64,000 nt of DNA from Oscillospiraceae bacterium (lineage in GTDB: Bacteria; Bacillota; Clostridia; Oscillospirales; Oscillospiraceae). This document shows positions 63,704 through 64,000 of this stretch, one piece after another (the first letter of the stretch is position 1; each line of letters opens with the position of its first letter). The translations under genes and the position numbers were made by a program. The notes below the pieces were generated by a model. That model did not search any database. It was not told the origin of the DNA and worked only from the letters and a program-made list of their open reading frames with translations. The DNA lies in NCBI GenBank assembly GCA_021770845.1, contig JAETQF010000001.1, positions 124,001 to 188,000 on the forward strand, in the 5' to 3' direction.

Positions 63704-63715
63704 CTACAGTTGTAG
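63704..63715. promoter_or_regulatory. BlaI-type operator 1
   Basis: CTACAGTTGTAG, the core TACAnnTGTA of BlaI/MecI sites, between promoter and start codon. Confidence 0.8.
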
Positions 63716-63727
63716 TTCTCTTTCTCC

Positions 63728-63756
63728 ATCCTACACCTGTAGGAGAGTTTTGTCAA
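63728..63756 (-). promoter_or_regulatory. Sigma-A promoter of blaI
   Basis: On the minus strand TTGACA (63756-63751) and TAGGAT (63733-63728), 17-bp spacer. It overlaps operator 2. Confidence 0.85.
63731..63742. promoter_or_regulatory. BlaI-type operator 2
   Basis: CTACACCTGTAG, centred 27 bp from operator 1, covers part of the -10 and spacer. Confidence 0.8.
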
Positions 63757-63794
63757 GAGCTTCCAACTTTTTTACAGAAGTTTGAAAAAAGGGG

Positions 63795-63823
63795 TTGACA
63801 GGGCTGGTCTATCGTGATAGACT
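63795..63823 (+). promoter_or_regulatory. Sigma-A promoter of the second BlaI-family gene
   Basis: TTGACA and TAGACT, 17-bp spacer, divergent from the blaI promoter. Confidence 0.8.
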
Positions 63824-63848
63824 GCAAGTAGGTCGATAGCTATAGACC
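63807..63848. promoter_or_regulatory. Two operators with GATAGAC-type arms
   Basis: GTCTATCGTGATAGAC (63807-63822) overlies the -10, and GGTCGATAGCTATAGACC (63831-63848) follows. Both are palindromic and differ from the TACAnnTGTA sites of the first repressor. Confidence 0.7.
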
Positions 63849-63865
63849 GAAAGGAGGCCTGTCTT

Positions 63866-64000
63866 ATGGAGCATTTGCGGTTAGCCGAGGGCGAGTACCG
63901 CTTCGCCCGGATCGTCTGGGAGAACGAACCCCTCCCCTCCGGAAAACTGGTGGAGCTGTCCCAGAAGGAGCTGGGCTGGAAGAAGTCCACCACCTACACC
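63866..64000 (+). CDS. BlaI/MecI/CopY-family repressor, partial (right edge)
   Basis: 45 codons visible before the window ends. MEHLRLAEGEYRFARIVWENEPLPSG and ELGWKKSTTYT are the winged-helix start of the family. ATG 63866 after AAAGGAGG. Divergent from the first blaI, with its own operator type, so a second sensor system probably follows. Confidence 0.85.
   Translation, partial: MEHLRLAEGEYRFARIVWENEPLPSGKLVELSQKELGWKKSTTYT

Overview
This is a GC-rich stretch of a Gram-positive, endospore-forming anaerobe, most likely an Oscillospiraceae-type gut Clostridium (Flavonifractor/Pseudoflavonifractor/Lawsonibacter-like). The support is sporulation genes (SpoIVFA/SpoIVFB-like pair, spoIIM, yunB, cotJ operon), a SCIFF peptide and its radical SAM maturase, class A RNase P RNA, a separate single-domain AICAR transformylase with a PurO-type IMP cyclohydrolase, and sigma-A promoters with 17-bp spacers. 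The assignment is by gene content only.

Layout. 1-5.7 kb (minus strand): rplS, the spoIVF-like pair, xerD, spoIIM, then the SCIFF maturase and its 47-residue precursor. 5.9-17 kb: the cotJ spore-coat operon (a fused cotJA-cotJB and cotJC). cotJC is cut in two by a 9,933-bp element. The same 10-bp sequence, GGTACTGAGG, lies at both ends, and removing the element from core to core restores a perfect 198-codon manganese-catalase-type cotJC. The element has an intact large serine recombinase just inside its left end, plus cargo: two decayed genes, an M20 peptidase, hypA, a 930-residue iron-sulfur flavoprotein, hypB and a FadR-type GntR regulator with two matching operators. This looks like a skin-type element excised during sporulation, and it is the main finding.

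17-28 kb: a short-chain fatty-acid transporter, then a long minus-strand run (murD, three tandem M42 aminopeptidases, a methionine gamma-lyase-like protein, yunB, ligA, a secreted-type nuclease). 28-34 kb: rnpB, the pyrC-pyrF-pyrK-pyrD pyrimidine operon, a phosphatase-acetyltransferase fusion and tRNA-Arg(CCG). 34-46 kb: a cation/proton antiporter, two uncharacterised proteins, purA, aspartate kinase, homoserine dehydrogenase, an ACT-domain protein and a class A PBP.

46-52.7 kb: a membrane-anchored PpiC-type foldase, tcdA, a PAP2 phosphatase, a glycosyltransferase-CsaB fusion and a second glycosyltransferase. 52.7-60.6 kb: the purine operon purE-purC-purF-purM-purN-purO-like-AICARFT-purD, preceded by a structured leader with a 23-codon ORF and a terminator. 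60.6-64 kb: a BlaI/BlaR-like sensor system, and the start of a second, divergent BlaI-family gene with its own operators. Short dispersed hairpin repeats lie in several intergenic gaps.
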